A stretch of 64,000 nt of DNA from Sanderia malayensis (GCA_013076295.1 RQOL01000374.1:1612001-1676000); one strand, 5' to 3'. Numbered from the stretch's first letter, positions 49,343-62,255 are shown. Numbers and translations: made by a program. The notes: a model not told the origin generated them from the letters alone.

Positions 49343-50600
49343 ATGAGCAATGTATTTGTCAAAAGAGATGGCTACTTGTCTTCTGGGTCAAATTTCTGGA
49401 AGCTTGCAGACCGCCACCAAGGCACCAGAAGGCATGTTAACAGCCATACTGCATACAAGCTACTTGGCAAGATGTGCCATGCGCCCTTGATGAAGCACGA
49501 AGAAGAGAAGTTGAAATGCACAACAACAAAGCATCTTGATATGCCACAATGCTGCATCATCATATAAATTTTGCAGTGTTTCTGTCGGTCTTGCTTTCCA
49601 TGGACACGACGAGTCCAAAATTTCATCTAGCAGAGGCAATTTCATTGAGCTTCTTGACCTCGTTGGAGTAGACAACAGTGACTTAAAATCATTTTTGGAC
49701 CAAGACCGCACAACTTATACGTCACATGACCCACAAAATGAGCTGATTGAATGCATCTATCATGAAGTAAAAGATGAGATTCAAAAAAGAATTGACAGTT
49801 CCAAATTTCTCGCAGTCATGATGGATGACACCAGTGACAGAAGTAATGTGGAGCAGTCAGCAACATCTATACGGCTTGTGTACAATGGTGAAGTGGGGGA
49901 GCATTTGTTTGGCATGACCGATTCTTCTGCAGATACTTCAGCAAATGGTCTGACTGTTGTTCTTCTTGAAATGCTGAAAAATTTCAAGATCACCCCGGAA
50001 ACAGCAAGGGAAAAGCTCATTGGGCAATCTTACGATGGTGCACCAACGATGAGTGGCGAGTTTAGTGGTGTTCAAATGCAGATTCAGGAGCAATTCTCAT
50101 TGGCTTATTACAATCATTGTGTGACTCACAGAATGGCATTGTGTGCTTCTCAATCTGCAAATGAGATACCAAAGGTGGCAGAGTTTTTTGGCATTCTGGA
50201 CAAGCTCATTTCTTTCTTCAGACCCAGTCCAAAACGTACCGGCCACCTTGGAGAAAATTTGTCAAAACCTGGAGATACCCGATGGCTTTCTCGCGATACC
50301 TCTGTATCTGTAATCGATACTTGCTTGTACGAAATAGCCCACGACAACAGCCAAAAAACAGACACACAAGCAAGTGCAAAAGGAATTTGCTTGCAAATTC
50401 AGCAGATTGATTTCATCTTCTTCCCGAAGCTGTACAGAAAAGTGTTTGAGCACTGCACACCAATCGTTACCATCATGTAGAAGCCACCATTTGATGCTGT
50501 ACAACTTTCTTCCATGCTGGATGATTTTCATGAGGCTTTGCGCAATTTCAACTTTCATCAAATCTGGGAAGATGCAATGGCTTTGGATCTTCTAAGTGTT
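49343..50600 (+). pseudogene. hAT-type transposase (DUF4371/ZMYM-like), frameshifted
   Basis: The first frame (49343-49567) holds a finger-associated start (SGSNFWKLADRHQGTRRHVNSHTAYK); the main frame (49536-50480) has DEIQKRIDSSKFLAVMMDDTSD (catalytic-region Asp), LIGQSYDGAPTMSGEFSGVQ (second Asp region) and YNHCVTHRMALCAS (hAT CxxH motif), then GDTRWLSR. This is the transposase family behind ZMYM/PRKRIR-like vertebrate genes. A phase change near 49560 and a stop at 50480 make it inactive. It likely mobilised the element whose left end is at 15477. Confidence 0.75.
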
Positions 50601-50895
50601 CCAGCTCAGTCATTATATCTCAAAGAAAATATCCATTTTTAATGTTTGTCAATTCAATGTCCATGTGTGTGGCTTTACCATGCTGTCGCTTCTTCATTTC
50701 TTCTAAAAAATGCTAACATACGTTAAAAAATGTTGACATACGTTAAAAAAGTGCTAACATAGCATTTTTTCAACGTATGTCAATAAATAACAATCAGAAC
50801 TTGGTTATTATTTATTATTGTTATATACTATTATTGTTAATATAAGATTATTGTTTTGTTTTTGAAGATGTTCGATTTTAAAATTTTAGGACTAT
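50600..50895. other. No gene recognised
   Basis: AT-rich hAT tail or flank with a small foldback (ATGCTAACATACGTTAAAAAA repeats near 50710-50780). No coding signal. Confidence 0.4.
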
Positions 50896-51000
50896 GAAAT
50901 AACCGCCCCCTCTAATAGGCACCTTCCTCTAATAAGCGCCCACCCAATTTTGCGAAAAATGTAATAAGCGCCCGGGCGCTTAATAGAGGAAATACGGTAT
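50895..51000. repeat. Small palindromic interspersed repeat (AATAAGCGCCC type)
   Basis: Contains two AATAAGCGCCC blocks and a perfect 18-bp palindrome (50965-50982). This short GC-block/AT-block repeat has the look of a MITE common in marine invertebrate genomes. Confidence 0.5.
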
Positions 51001-51257
51001 TAGTCCTAGAAACTCACGTAGTTTCCTGAGTGACGTTGGTGCAGGAAATTGTTGTATCACAGTAACTTTCGATTGAAGGGGCGAAATACAGAGGCTGATA
51101 TTTGATGACCGAGAAAGTCCAATGAATCTGCGCCAATGAATGAATCTGTGACCAAATTACATGATACGAGGATAACAAAGGATCTATACATGTTTGTTAT
51201 GTAAGGGGTTTAAGAGAATACTTAGAAATGAATGAAAATTATAAAGTAGTCACTACA
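51000..51257 (-). pseudogene. Gypsy RT scrap joined to LTR-like sequence
   Basis: On the minus strand 51115-51000 encodes LGHQISAS, then ISPLQSKVTVIQQFPAP and LRKLREFLGL in nearby phases, the RT thumb/RNase H junction of Gypsy Pol. Upstream (51160-51257) matches the LTR-like sequence at 14239-14320 (gatac.aggataac.aaggatc, ttataaagtagt). It is probably the other side of the Gypsy copy at 14331-15470, cut by nested insertions and a deletion. Confidence 0.55.
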
Positions 51258-51947
51258 GATAATATCAGGCTATAGAATCAACCTTATACTAAAATCTGAG
51301 CGGTAAAGGTGTTGCGCTCAAAGGCTTCCCTTCGCGAGTTTTGTGGGCCACGTTTCTTACAACTTTCCCGCTCTATTTATTCCCAAAACTACTCAGACGT
51401 TTTCCCAGTAACATGTATATTTGCAACGCCTTATTGCTTTTTCGAAATTCGTTTTGGTTTTCGAGATATTTCCAATTTTCTAACTCGAAAATTCTTCGCC
51501 CTTTGTTTTCCCGTAATGAGGCCTTTCTCTTTCGTGTGAGATGATGGAGTGCGTGCTGTTCTTTCGCCTTTTGTTTTGCTTGCGGGGGGACGTGTCCAGA
51601 GCTTTGACGCGTACTGAAGCTTTTGAATCGAACAAAACGTGTTGTGCTCAGTGACCCCCTGACCATTACGGCGTCTGGATGATGTTATGTTTCTGTAAAG
51701 ATCGATCGTGCATTGTTTTGCGTTGCTAAGCCTTTTCGAAACAATGAAACCCTGTTACGTTTCGCACTTATTCGTTTGCGTCCTTTGTTAGCGTGACCTT
51801 TGGTTGACAAGGAAAGTGTGCAATTCATTTTTCATTTTGGAATTTGGGATGGGCAGGCAAGCCGAATGGATTTTTTTCGTTGGGTGCCTGTTTTATTTTT
51901 GCTGCCGTTTTACTCGAGATTTCCAACTAAAAGCTTCAGGATTTAAC

Positions 51948-52760
51948 TGGTAAGTGGCTAAGTTGTTTCTGTTTGCCTTTACTAAATTTCTTTGTACCTT
52001 CTTATCGTGATTTCAATATATTCTGGTGAACTGGTTTATAGAAATTTTTATGCGCTCTAAATTCCTAAATAATTCTTTGCTTTACAAATATCCACTATAT
52101 CAAATCGAATATTAAACCGATGAATGATCAAGTTCTTCTTTTATAAGAACAGGATTGGATAAAACGATGTAACTCATGAATTTCAAAAGCAGCAATTTCG
52201 GGATTTCACTGAACCGAAGGCCTTCAAAGCACGTGGTGCAGTTGTCTGAAAGCTATTTTGCCCTCCCTTGCCATCAACTGGAATTTTACTTGAATATTAC
52301 TCTTCAGAACTGTTCCGAGCAGAACTCTACTGGTAAGTGGCTAATTTGCATCTATTTCCCTTTACTAAACTTCTTTGTATCCTTCTTATCGTGTTTTCAA
52401 GATATTCTGATGAGCTGGTTTATAGAAATTTTTGTGTGCCTTAAATTTCTAAATTATTCTTTGCTTTACAAATCTCCACTATATCAAATCGAATACTAAA
52501 CCGATGAATAATCAAATTCTGCTTTTATAAGAACAGGTTTGGATACAACGATGTAACTGATGAATTTCAGAAACAGCAATTTTGGGATTTCACTGAACCG
52601 AAGGCGTTCTAAACACGTGGGGTTGTCTAAAAGCTATTTTGCTAAACTACTATTGCCGACTTGCCATCCGCCTGCTAACATTGTGGATTCATGGTTCAAG
52701 CACAACAATTTCTTTCTGGATCAGATAAACGCTGGAAAGGTTGCTTCAATTCCACTTGGA
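51948..52760 (+). repeat. 383-bp tandem units with splice-like signals (copy 1)
   Basis: CTG|GTAAGTGGC occurs at 51950 and 52333 (period 383), each unit also holding a pyrimidine-rich tract ending ...AACAG|G before an exon-like block. Possibly a captured and duplicated exon-intron unit. Confidence 0.6.
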
Positions 52761-53629
52761 TTTTAAAAGTGCCTGTCACTGAGCGTGATTCGCTATTCAA
52801 AACACGAAAGTTGTGGATTTTGGCCTGTGAAAGATGTGAGTAAATTGTTCAAAAACTTTCATGATCTCCTGTATTTAAAAGCACCTATATTTAATCATTT
52901 TTGACTGGTCCCTGGGTGTTTAAGAGCGTTCAACTTTGGGGCCCCACTAAAATTTTCATAATGGGCTTGCGCATTGCTTTCATGGAATTCGTGTAGTTAT
53001 AAACATGCGTTATTGAGTGCCAACTGGTGTATTAAAAGTGTGTATTCTTTAATCGAAATCTCGAATGAAATTGATAAATTCAGTCCGAATCTGTTTTCTC
53101 ATATTATGTACTCACAAATCTGATCCTTTGTTCACAAAGTTTCTCTGCATGGGGCTCGAGTTGAGGCGTTTCTGCCACACTGGCTAAAATAGCTGCTGAA
53201 ATTTGTGCATGGATAAAAACATGGACCCAGAACAACTTGGAATGGCAATCGGGGCTCGGGATTACATGCACCGTGTGCTAGGGAGAGTTAATCTGTATTT
53301 TTTAAACTGTTTATTCTTTAATCAAAGTCTCCAATTCAGTGGATCAATTCATTCGCAATGGTTTTCTGATATTACTCGCAAACCTGATCTATTGTTCACA
53401 GAGCTTATTCTCTGCGTGGGTTTTGAGTTGAGGTGTTTCTGCCACGCGGAATAAAGTGCTGGATTTCTCGCATCAGGGGAAAACATGGACCTGGAACAAC
53501 CTGGAATGGAAACAGGGGCTCGGGGGTTCCATGGACCGTGTGTTCGGGGAATGGATGGAGCTATTAAAACTTGCATAATTTCAACTGAAAGTATATTACT
53601 TTGCGTGTCTATCCCACTTTTGTTCAATA

Positions 53630-54262
53630 TCACTGTCCCACTCAGGTCGAGGGCCAAAAGAACAGAAACCCACCCCACTTCTGTTTAAGATCGCTGTCCC
53701 ACTCAGGCCGAAGGCCAAAACAACATAACCCAACCCCACTTTTGTTGAAGATCGCTTTCCCACTCAGATAGAAGGCCAAAACAACTGAAACCCACCCCAC
53801 TTTTGCTGAAGATCGCTGTTTCACTCAGATCAAAGGCCAAAACAACGGAAACCCACCCCACTTTTGTTGAAGATTGCTGTTTCACTCAGATCGAAGGCCA
53901 AAACAACAGAAACCCACCCCACTTCTGTTGAAGATCGCTGTTTCACTCAGATCGAAGGCCAAAACAACAGAACCCCACCCCACTTTTGTTGAAGATCGCT
54001 GTTTCACTCAGATCGAAGGCCAAAACAACAGAACCCCACCCCACTTCTGTTGAAGATCGCTTTCCCACTCAGATAGAAGGCCAAAACAACGGAAACCCAC
54101 CCTACTTTTTATGAAGATCGCTATCCCACTCAGGTCGAAGGCCAAAACAACAGAAACCCACCCCACTTCTGTTGAAGATCGCTGTTTCACTCAGATCAAA
54201 GGCCAAAACAACGGAAACCCACCCTACTTTTTATGAAGATCGCTGTTCCACTCACATCGAAG
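53630..54262. repeat. 61-bp minisatellite, about 10 units
   Basis: Unit gatcgctgtcccactcag...gaaggccaaaacaacagaaacccaccccacttctgttga. Because 61 is 1 modulo 3, minus-strand ORFs of 60 codons arise every 61 bases; they are not genes. Confidence 0.9.
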
Positions 54263-54326
54263 GCCAACATACTAGGGAGGTGGCGCGCGAAGCGCGCCAG
54301 CCTTCCTAGTCACTATAATACTAAAA

Positions 54327-57300
54327 TCTGAGCGGTAAAGGTGTTGCGCTCAAAGGCTTCCCTTCGCGAGTTTTGTGGGCCACGTTTCATCCAATTTCGT
54401 CACTCTATTTATTCCCAAAACTGCTCGGACGTTTTCCCAGTAACGTGTATATTTGCAACGCCTTTTTGCTTTTTCGAAATTCCTTTTGGTTTTCGAGATA
54501 TTTCCAATTTTCTAACTCGAAACTTCTTCGCCCTTTGTTTTCCCGTAAAGAGGCCTTTCTCTTTCGTGTGAGAGGAGGGAGTGCGTGCTGTTCTTTCGCC
54601 TTTTGTTTTGCGTGCGGGGGGACGTGTCCAGAGCTTTGACGCGTACTGAACCTTTTGAATCGAACAATACGTGTTTGTGCTCAGTGACCCCCTCACCATT
54701 TCGGCGTCTGGATGATGTTATGTTTCTGTAAAGATCGATCCTGCGTTGTTTTGCGTTGCTAGGCCTTCACGAAACAATGAAACCCTGTTACGTTTCGCAC
54801 TTAATCGTTTGCGTCCTTTGTTACTCTGGCTTTTCGTTGACAAGGAAAGTGTGCAATTGATTTTTCATTTTCGAATTTCGAATTTGGGAGGGCAGGCAAA
54901 CCGAATGGATTTATTTTGTTGGATGGCTGTTTTATTTTTGCTGCCGTTTTACTCGAGATTTCCAACTAAAAGCTTCAGGATTTAACTGGTAAGTGGCTAA
55001 GTTGTTTCTGTTTGCCTTCACTAAATTTCTTTGTACCTTCTTATCTTGATTTCAATATATTCGGGTCGACTGGTTTTTAGAAATTTTTACGCGCTCTAAA
55101 GTTCTAAATAATTTGTTGCTTTACAAATCCCCACTGTACTAAATCGAATACTAAAACGATGAATTATCAAATTCTGCTTTTATAATTACAGGTCTGGATG
55201 CAATGATCTAAATAAGGAATTTCAGAAACACGAATTTCGTGATTTCACTCAACTGAAAGCCTTCAAAGCACGTGGTGCAGTTGTCTAAAGGCTACTTTAC
55301 CCTAAATTGCCATCAACTGGAATTTTACTTGAATGTTACTCTTCAGAACTATTGCGAGCAGAACTCAACTGGTAAGTGGCTAAGTTGTTTCTATTTCCCT
55401 TTACTAAATTTCTTTGTATCCTTTTTATCCTGTTTTCAAGTTATTCTGATGGGCTGGTTTTAGAAATTTTTGCCCGCTCTAAATTTCTAAATAATTCTTT
55501 GCTTTACAAATCTCCACTATATCAAATCGAATACTAAACCGATGAATGACGAGACTCTGTGTTTTTAATAACAGGTTTGGATACAACGATCTAAATCAGG
55601 AATTCCAGAAACAGGAATTTCGGGATTTCACAAAACAGAAGGGGTTCAAAGCACGTGGTGCAGTTGTCTAAAAGCTATTTTGCCCTCCCTTCCCATCAAC
55701 TCGAATTTTACTTGAATGTTACTCTTCAGAACTGTTACGAGCAGAACTCTACTCGTAAGTAGATAAGTTCCATCAATTTGCCTTTACTAAACTTCTTTGT
55801 ATCCTTCTTATCGTGTTTTCAATATATTCTGATGAGCTGGTTTATAGAAATTTTTACGGGCCATGAATTTCCAAATATTTCTTTGCTTTACAAATCTCCA
55901 CTATATTAAATCCAATACTTAACCGATGAATGATGAGATTCAGTGTTTTTAATAACAGGCTTGGATACAACGATCTAAATCACGAATTTCAGAAACAGCA
56001 ATTTTGGGATTTCACTCAATCAAAGGCGTTCTAAACCATTGTTCTAAACACATGGAGTTGCCTAAAAGCTATTTTGCTGAATTACTATTGCCGACTTGTC
56101 ATCCGCCTGCTAACATTGTGAATTCATCTTTCAAGCACATCACTTTTTTTCTGGATCAGATAAACGCTGGAAAGGTTGCTTCAATTCCACTTGGATTCTA
56201 AAAGTGCCTGTCACTGAGCGTGATTCGCTACTTAAAACACGAAAGCTGCGGATTTTGTCTGTGAAAGATGTGAGTATATTGTTTAAAAACTCTCATGATC
56301 TGCTGTATTTAAAAGCCCTTCTATTTAATCATATTCAACTGGTACCTGGGTGTTTAGGAGCATTCAACTTCGGGGCCTCTTTAAAATTTTCATAATGGCC
56401 TTTCGTATTGCTTTCATGGAAATCGCGTAGTTATAAACATGCGTTATTGAGTGCCAACTGGTGTATTAAAATTGTGTATTCTTTAATTGAAATCTCGAAT
56501 GAAATTGATAAATCCAGTCCGAATCTATTTTCTGATATTATGTACTCACAAATCTGATAATTTGTTCACAAAGTTTCTCCGCATGGGGTTCGAGTTGAGG
56601 CTTTTCTGCCACACTGGCTAAAATAGCTGCTGAAATTTGTGCATCGTGAAAAACATGGACCCGGAACAGCTTGGAATGGCAATCGGGGCTCGGGGTTACA
56701 TGCACTGTGTTCTCGGGAGAGATTTGATCTGTATTTTTTAAATTGTTTATTCCTTAATCAAAATCTCGAATCCTGTGGATCAATTCATTCGCAATGGTTC
56801 TCTAATATTACTCGCAAACTTGACCTATTGTTCACGGAACTTCCTCTCTGCGTGGGTTTTGAGTTGAAGCGTTTCTGCCACGCTGAATAAAGTGCTGGAT
56901 TTCTCGCATCACGGGAAAACACGGACCTGGAATAACCTGGAGTGAGAACCGGGGCTCGGGAATTCCATGGACCGTGTGTTTGGGGAATGGATGTAACTAA
57001 TAAAACTTGCATAATTTCAACTGAAAGTATATTACTTTTTGTGTCTATCCCAATTTTTTGACGATCGCTGTTCCACTCAGATCGAAGGCCAAAACAACAG
57101 AAACCCACCCCAAGTTTTGTTGAAGATTACTGTCCCGCTCAGATGGAAGGCCAAAACAACAGAAACCCACCCCAATTTTTGTTGAACATTACTGTCCCGC
57201 TCAGATCGAAGGCCAAAACAACAGAAACCCACCCCAATTTTTGTTGAAGATCACTGTCCCGCTCAAGTCGAAGGCCAGAACAACAGAAACCCACTCCAAT

Positions 57301-59153
57301 ATTTGTTGAAGATCACTGTCCCACTCAGGTCGAGGGCCAAAAGAACAGAAACCCACCCCACTTCTATTTAAGATCGCTGTTCCACTCAGGCCGAAGGCCA
57401 AAACAACATAACCCAACCACACTTTTGTTGAAAATCGCTGTTCCACTCAGATGGAAGGCCAAAACTATTGAAGCCCACGCCATTTTTGTTCAAGATCACT
57501 GTTCCACTCAGATCGAAGGCCAAAACAACAGAATCCCACCCCAATTTTTGTTGAAGTTCACTGTCCCGCTCAGGTAGAAGGCCAAAACAACAGAGGCCCA
57601 CGCCATTTTTGTTCAAGATCACTGTTCCACTCAGATCGAAGGCCAAAACAACAGAATCCCACCCCAATTTTTATTGAAGTTCACTGTCCCGCTCAGGTAG
57701 AAGGCCAAAACAACAGAGGCCCACGCCACTTGTTGAAGGTCGCTGTCCCACTCAGATGGAAGGCCAAAACAACAAAAACCCACCCCAATTTTTGTTGAAG
57801 ATCACTGTCCCGCTCTGGTCGAAGGCCAAAACAACATAACCCCACCCCACTTTTCTTGAAGATCGCTGTTCCACTCAGATCGAAGGCCAAAACAACAGAA
57901 ACCCACCCCACTTTTGTTCAAGATCGCTGCTCCTCTCAGATCGAAAGCCAAAATAACAGAAACCCACCCCACTTTTTGTTGAAGATCACTGTCCCACTCA
58001 GGTCGAGGGCCAAAAGAACAGAAACCCACCCCACTTCTGTTTAAGATTGCTGTTCCACTCAGGCCGAAGGCCAAAACAACATAACCCAACCCCATTTTTG
58101 TTGAACACCGCTGTTCCACTCAGATGGAAGGCCAAAACTATTGAAGCCCACGCCATTTTTGTTGAAGATCGCTGTCCCACTCAGATCGAAGGCCAAAACA
58201 ACAGAAGCCCACCCCACTTCGGTTTAAGATCGCTGTCCCACTCAGGCCGAAGGCCAAAACAACAGAAACCCACCCCACTTCTGTTTAAGATCGCTGTCCC
58301 ACTCAGGCCGAAGGCCAAAACAATATAACCCCACCCCACTTTTGTTGAACATCGCTGTCCCACTCAGATGGAAGGCCAAAACAACAGAAGCCCACCCCAC
58401 TTTTGTTGAAGATCGCTGTCCCACTCAGATTGAAGGCCAAAACAACAGAACCCCACCCCACTTTTGTTGAAGATCGCTGTCCCACTCAGGCCGAAGGCCA
58501 AAACAACAGAAACCCACCCTACTTCTGTTTAAGATCGCTGTCCCACTCAGGCCGAAGGCCAAAACAATATAACCCCACCCCACTTTTGTTGAACATCGCT
58601 GTCCCACTCAGATGGAAGGCCAAAACAACAGAAGCCCACCCCACTTTTGTTTAAGATCGCTGTCCCATTCAGATCGAAGGCCAAAACCACTGAAACCCAC
58701 CACACTTTTGTTGAAGATCACTGTCCCACTCAGATCGAAGGCCAAAACAACAGAACCCCACCCCACTTTTGTTGAAGATCGCTGTCCCACTCAGGCCGAA
58801 AGCCAAAACAACAGAAACCCACCCTACTTCTGTTTAAGATCGCTGTCCCACTCAGGCCGAAGGCCAAAACAATATAACCCCACCCCACTTTTGTTGAACA
58901 TCGCTGTCCCACTCAGATGGAAGGCCAAAACAACAGAAGCCCACCCCACTTTTGTTTAAGATCGCTGTCCCATTCAGATCGAAGGCCAAAACAACTGAAA
59001 CCCACCCCACTTTTGTTGAAGATCACTGTCCCACTCAGATCGAAGGCCAAAACAACAGAAACCCACCCTACATTTGTTGAAGATCGCTGTTCCACTCACA
59101 TCGAGGGCCAACACACTAGGGAGGTGGCGCGCGAAGTGCGCCAGCCTTCCTAG
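54327..59153 (+). mobile_element. Non-autonomous Helitron-like element, copy 2
   Basis: Head-to-tail with copy 1, 17 bp apart. Same start (A|TCTGAGCGGTAAAGG) and end (hairpin 59126-59142 with one G-T change, then CTAG|T at 59150-59153). It has three 383-bp units (donors at 54989, 55372, 55755) against two in copy 1, and a longer 61-bp array. Otherwise colinear with copy 1. Confidence 0.7.
57055..59105. repeat. 61-bp minisatellite, about 33 units
   Basis: Same unit as at 53630-54262 with several variants (gatggaaggcc, caggccgaaggcc) arranged in higher-order blocks (an about 305-bp block is nearly repeated at 58440-58660 and 58745-58965). All ORFs here on both strands are satellite artefacts. 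Confidence 0.9.
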
Positions 59154-59169
59154 TCTACCTTATATAATA

Positions 59170-61660
59170 TCTGAGCGGTGACGGAAACGCCCGTCAAAGC
59201 CCACCCGGCACGGGTGTTGTGGACCCTCTAGCCTTTTCCTGCTTTCCGCGTTCTTTTTCGAAATCACTTCGATTCTTTCCCTTTCGAGTGGACAAGCCTA
59301 GAAATTATTTCTTTTTGCCAAATTCGTTTTCGTTTTTCAGATTTTTACACTTTTCTACCTCGAAAATCCTTCCGCCCTTTGTTGTGCTTTGATGTCTGCT
59401 TTGTGTACTCTGTCAGATGCTGCAGTGCCCCCTGCTCTCCTCGGCTTTTGTTTTGCGTGCGAGGGGGACGTGTCCCGAGCTTCCTCGTGTACCAAAGCAT
59501 TGAGTCGAACAAAACATGTTGTGACATGCCACCCCCTGACAATTAATACGTCTGGATGATGTCATGATTCTGGAAAGATCGATCGTGCGTTGTTTACCGT
59601 TTTCGAAACAATGAATCCCTGTTGCGTTTGACACTAATCCGACAGCATCTTTTGCTACTGTGGCCTTTGTTCGACGAGGAAGTTGCTTCCTTCCTTCAGC
59701 GAGCGTGCAGTGGATGTCCATTTTCGAATTTGAGACCCGACACACCGAATCGATTGCTTTCGTTGTGTAGCTGCGTTTTATTTTTGTTCCCGTTTTACTC
59801 GAGATTTCCAAACTAAAAGCTTCTCAGGATTTAACTGGTAAGTTGCTAAGTTGTTTCTATTTGCCTCTACTAAACTCCTCTTTATCATTCTTATTTTCCT
59901 TTCGATTTACTCTTATCCGTTGTTTATAGAAATTTTTAGGGCCCTGAAATTCTAAATTAATTCATTGCTTTACAAATCTTTTCTATACTATATCGAATAC
60001 TAAAACGCTGAATGATCAATTTCTGCTTTTATAATAACAGGTCTGGATGCAACGATCTAAATAATGAATTTCAGAAACGGCAACAATTTTGTGATTTCAC
60101 TGAAACGAAGCCATTCAAAACACATGCAGTTGTCTAAAAGCTATTCTGCCCTTCCTTGCAATCAACTGGAAATTTACTTGCACTAAGCAAACTTGCTCTT
60201 CCGAACTGTTTCCGAAAGAACTTCACTGGTAAGTGGCTACGTCTTTTCTATATTTTTCCCCTCAGTTGTATTGATTTATTCAGCTCGGATTCCCTGATCA
60301 ACAACTCGCTTTTCAAATTTCTCCAGCAGTGCAATAAATTTTCAAAATGTCACTCATATTCTCTATAAATTGACTCTGATTTGTTTGAGAGAGCTCTGAT
60401 CGATGAATACTAAAATTCCAATTCGATTTTTGCAGATTTGGATGTGAAACTCTAACTGGCCAGACTCGAAAACAGCTATTTTCATATTGCATTGAAGCAG
60501 GCCGTGCCCAGAAGCATGCAAATCCCCCAAAACGCTTTCTCCTTGGCAAGCAAAGAATTACTGTTCACGACTGGCCATCCAAAGGCTAAAGTAATAAAGT
60601 AATGGATTTCAAGCACGTCATTTTCGTTCTTTCTGCATAACATAAACGTGTGCTCAAGCTGGAAACAATTGCTTCCACTCCACATGGATTCTAAACTGGA
60701 AACGTGCCCACGACCGAGTTGCAATTCAAAACTCCAAAGTTGTGCATTTGGTCTGTGAAGTATGTGAGTGAATCAATTAAAAATTTTCATGATCTGCTGT
60801 ATTTAAAACCCTTTTATATATCATGAATTTCTGACTGCGTGTTTAGATGCATCTAGCTTTGGGACCCCTTTAAAATTTTCACAATGCGCTTTTGTATTGC
60901 TTTCATGGAATTCGTGTAGTGGTAAATATCTTTTTACGCATTTGATTCTATATTTTTTTTAATTATTGTATATTCTCTAATGGCAATTTTGAATTAAATG
61001 GATCCAATTATGTTTTCTGATATACTATTCAATCGCAACGCTTCTCTCTGTTCGGTTTAAATCGAGACGTTTCTGGCACGCTCAGAAGTGCACGAAAATT
61101 TGCATCGCGGAAAAATGGACCTGGAACAACCTTGGAATGGAATCAGACCTCGGGGCTTCCATGGGGGACAGGATGGAAATATGAGGATCAGAATCATTTC
61201 AAATTAAATTATGGGAGAAAACATGGACCTAGAACAACCTTGAAATGGGAGTTGGGATCCGGGATTCCATGGACCATGCTGTGGGGGATTGGATCCAACT
61301 TTGAAGATTTGAATGATTTCAAGTTAAATCATCAGAGAAAACATGGACCTGGAACAAACTTGCAATGGAAGTTGGCATCGGGGATTCCATGGACCATGGT
61401 GTGGGGGAATGAATGCAACTTTGAAGATTTGAATGATTTCAAGTTAAATCATCAGAGAAAACATGGACCTGGAACAACCTTGGAATGGAAATCAAAACTC
61501 GGGGATTCCATGGACCATGTGATCGGGGAATGGTTGCAACTATGAGGCCTTCAAGGATTTCAATTTTAATCATCATGCACCTTAACAACCTTAGAATGGA
61601 AATCAGGACTCGGCGCTTCCATGAACCATCATTAATCTAAATAGGAAAAATCCTAAACCA
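59170..61660 (+). mobile_element. Diverged Helitron-like element, copy 3 (3' end lost or altered)
   Basis: Begins A|TCTGAGCGGTGACGG and follows the layout of copies 1 and 2 (donor-like GTAAG at 59838 and 60228), but with much divergence. The 3' minisatellite is a different one (120-bp). I found no GC hairpin plus CTAG end, so the 3' limit is approximate. Confidence 0.45.
61090..61640. repeat. 120-bp tandem repeat, about 4 units
   Basis: Units contain aaacatggacctggaacaac and ggggattccatggaccat; for example gtgggggatt at 61281 and gtgggggaat at 61401. Single or double copies of the same unit occur in Helitron copies 1 and 2 (about 53215, 53484, 56650, 56925). Confidence 0.85.
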
Positions 61661-62150
61661 AGAATGGCTAGACTATAGGGTAGGCTGTAAATGCATAAGT
61701 GATAATAATATTTTCATTTTGCTGTCAAGCTTACCATTATTTGAAGAATTGATTCTTTAACATTAACAGTGGTTTCAGAGCTTACATCAGTCGAATCCAT
61801 AACTGTGATATCGTTTCTATCAGTCAAGGACTTTATGTATTAATACACATATATGCATAGTTAGTGAAATAATTAAAAATAATGTTGCGAAAGCTGTCAC
61901 CAACCAAAGCGAGTGTTTGGTGATTGGTTTTCACAGTGAGCCTATGACAGTTCAAAGTTATACATGTGTCACAAATCAGTCAAACATATTAAAATTGTAC
62001 CGAAAATGCTTTATTAAACTTACGATTCACCTTCATTTGGACGTAGTTCATAACCTTCAACTTAGTGTGATGCAGGAGTCACAGGAAAAACATTTTTGGC
62101 ATTAAACATCATGAAACTGTCTAAAGTACATACAGCAACCGAGTTACAAA

Positions 62151-62202
62151 ACCGCATACATAAAGCAATATAGAGTATAAAATATTGCTTTATGTATGCG
62201 GT
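62151..62202. repeat. 21-bp inverted repeat
   Basis: accgcatacataaagcaatat (62151-62171) and its complement (62182-62202) around a 10-base loop; partial pairing continues outward (gttac/gtaac). A small foldback or MITE core. Confidence 0.75.
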
Positions 62203-62255
62203 TAAGTAACTCATTTATCCTAATTGCTTTTATATTGTGTAGATAACAATACTAT

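Larger units (their letters stand above)
51295..54309 (+). mobile_element. Non-autonomous Helitron-like element, copy 1
   Basis: Starts A|TCTGAGCGGTAAAGG and ends in a GGCGCGC-GAA-GCGCGCC hairpin (54282-54298) followed 7 bases later by CTAG|T, the Helitron signature (5' TC, 3' hairpin plus CTRR, insertion between A and T). No Rep/helicase ORF. It carries 383-bp repeats with splice-like signals and a 61-bp minisatellite near the 3' end, as do known satellite-bearing Helitrons of invertebrates. Confidence 0.7.

Noticed and set aside
53630..59105. Regular direct repeats with ORFs every 61 bases (possible CRISPR or repetitive protein)
   Set aside because: The 61-bp units are contiguous with no unique spacers, in an animal genome. 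ORFs of exactly 60 codons arise from a 61-bp period and shift through all phases.
59170..61660. Complete third Helitron
   Set aside because: The start matches, but the GC hairpin and CTAG end are missing, so only a diverged or truncated copy is claimed.
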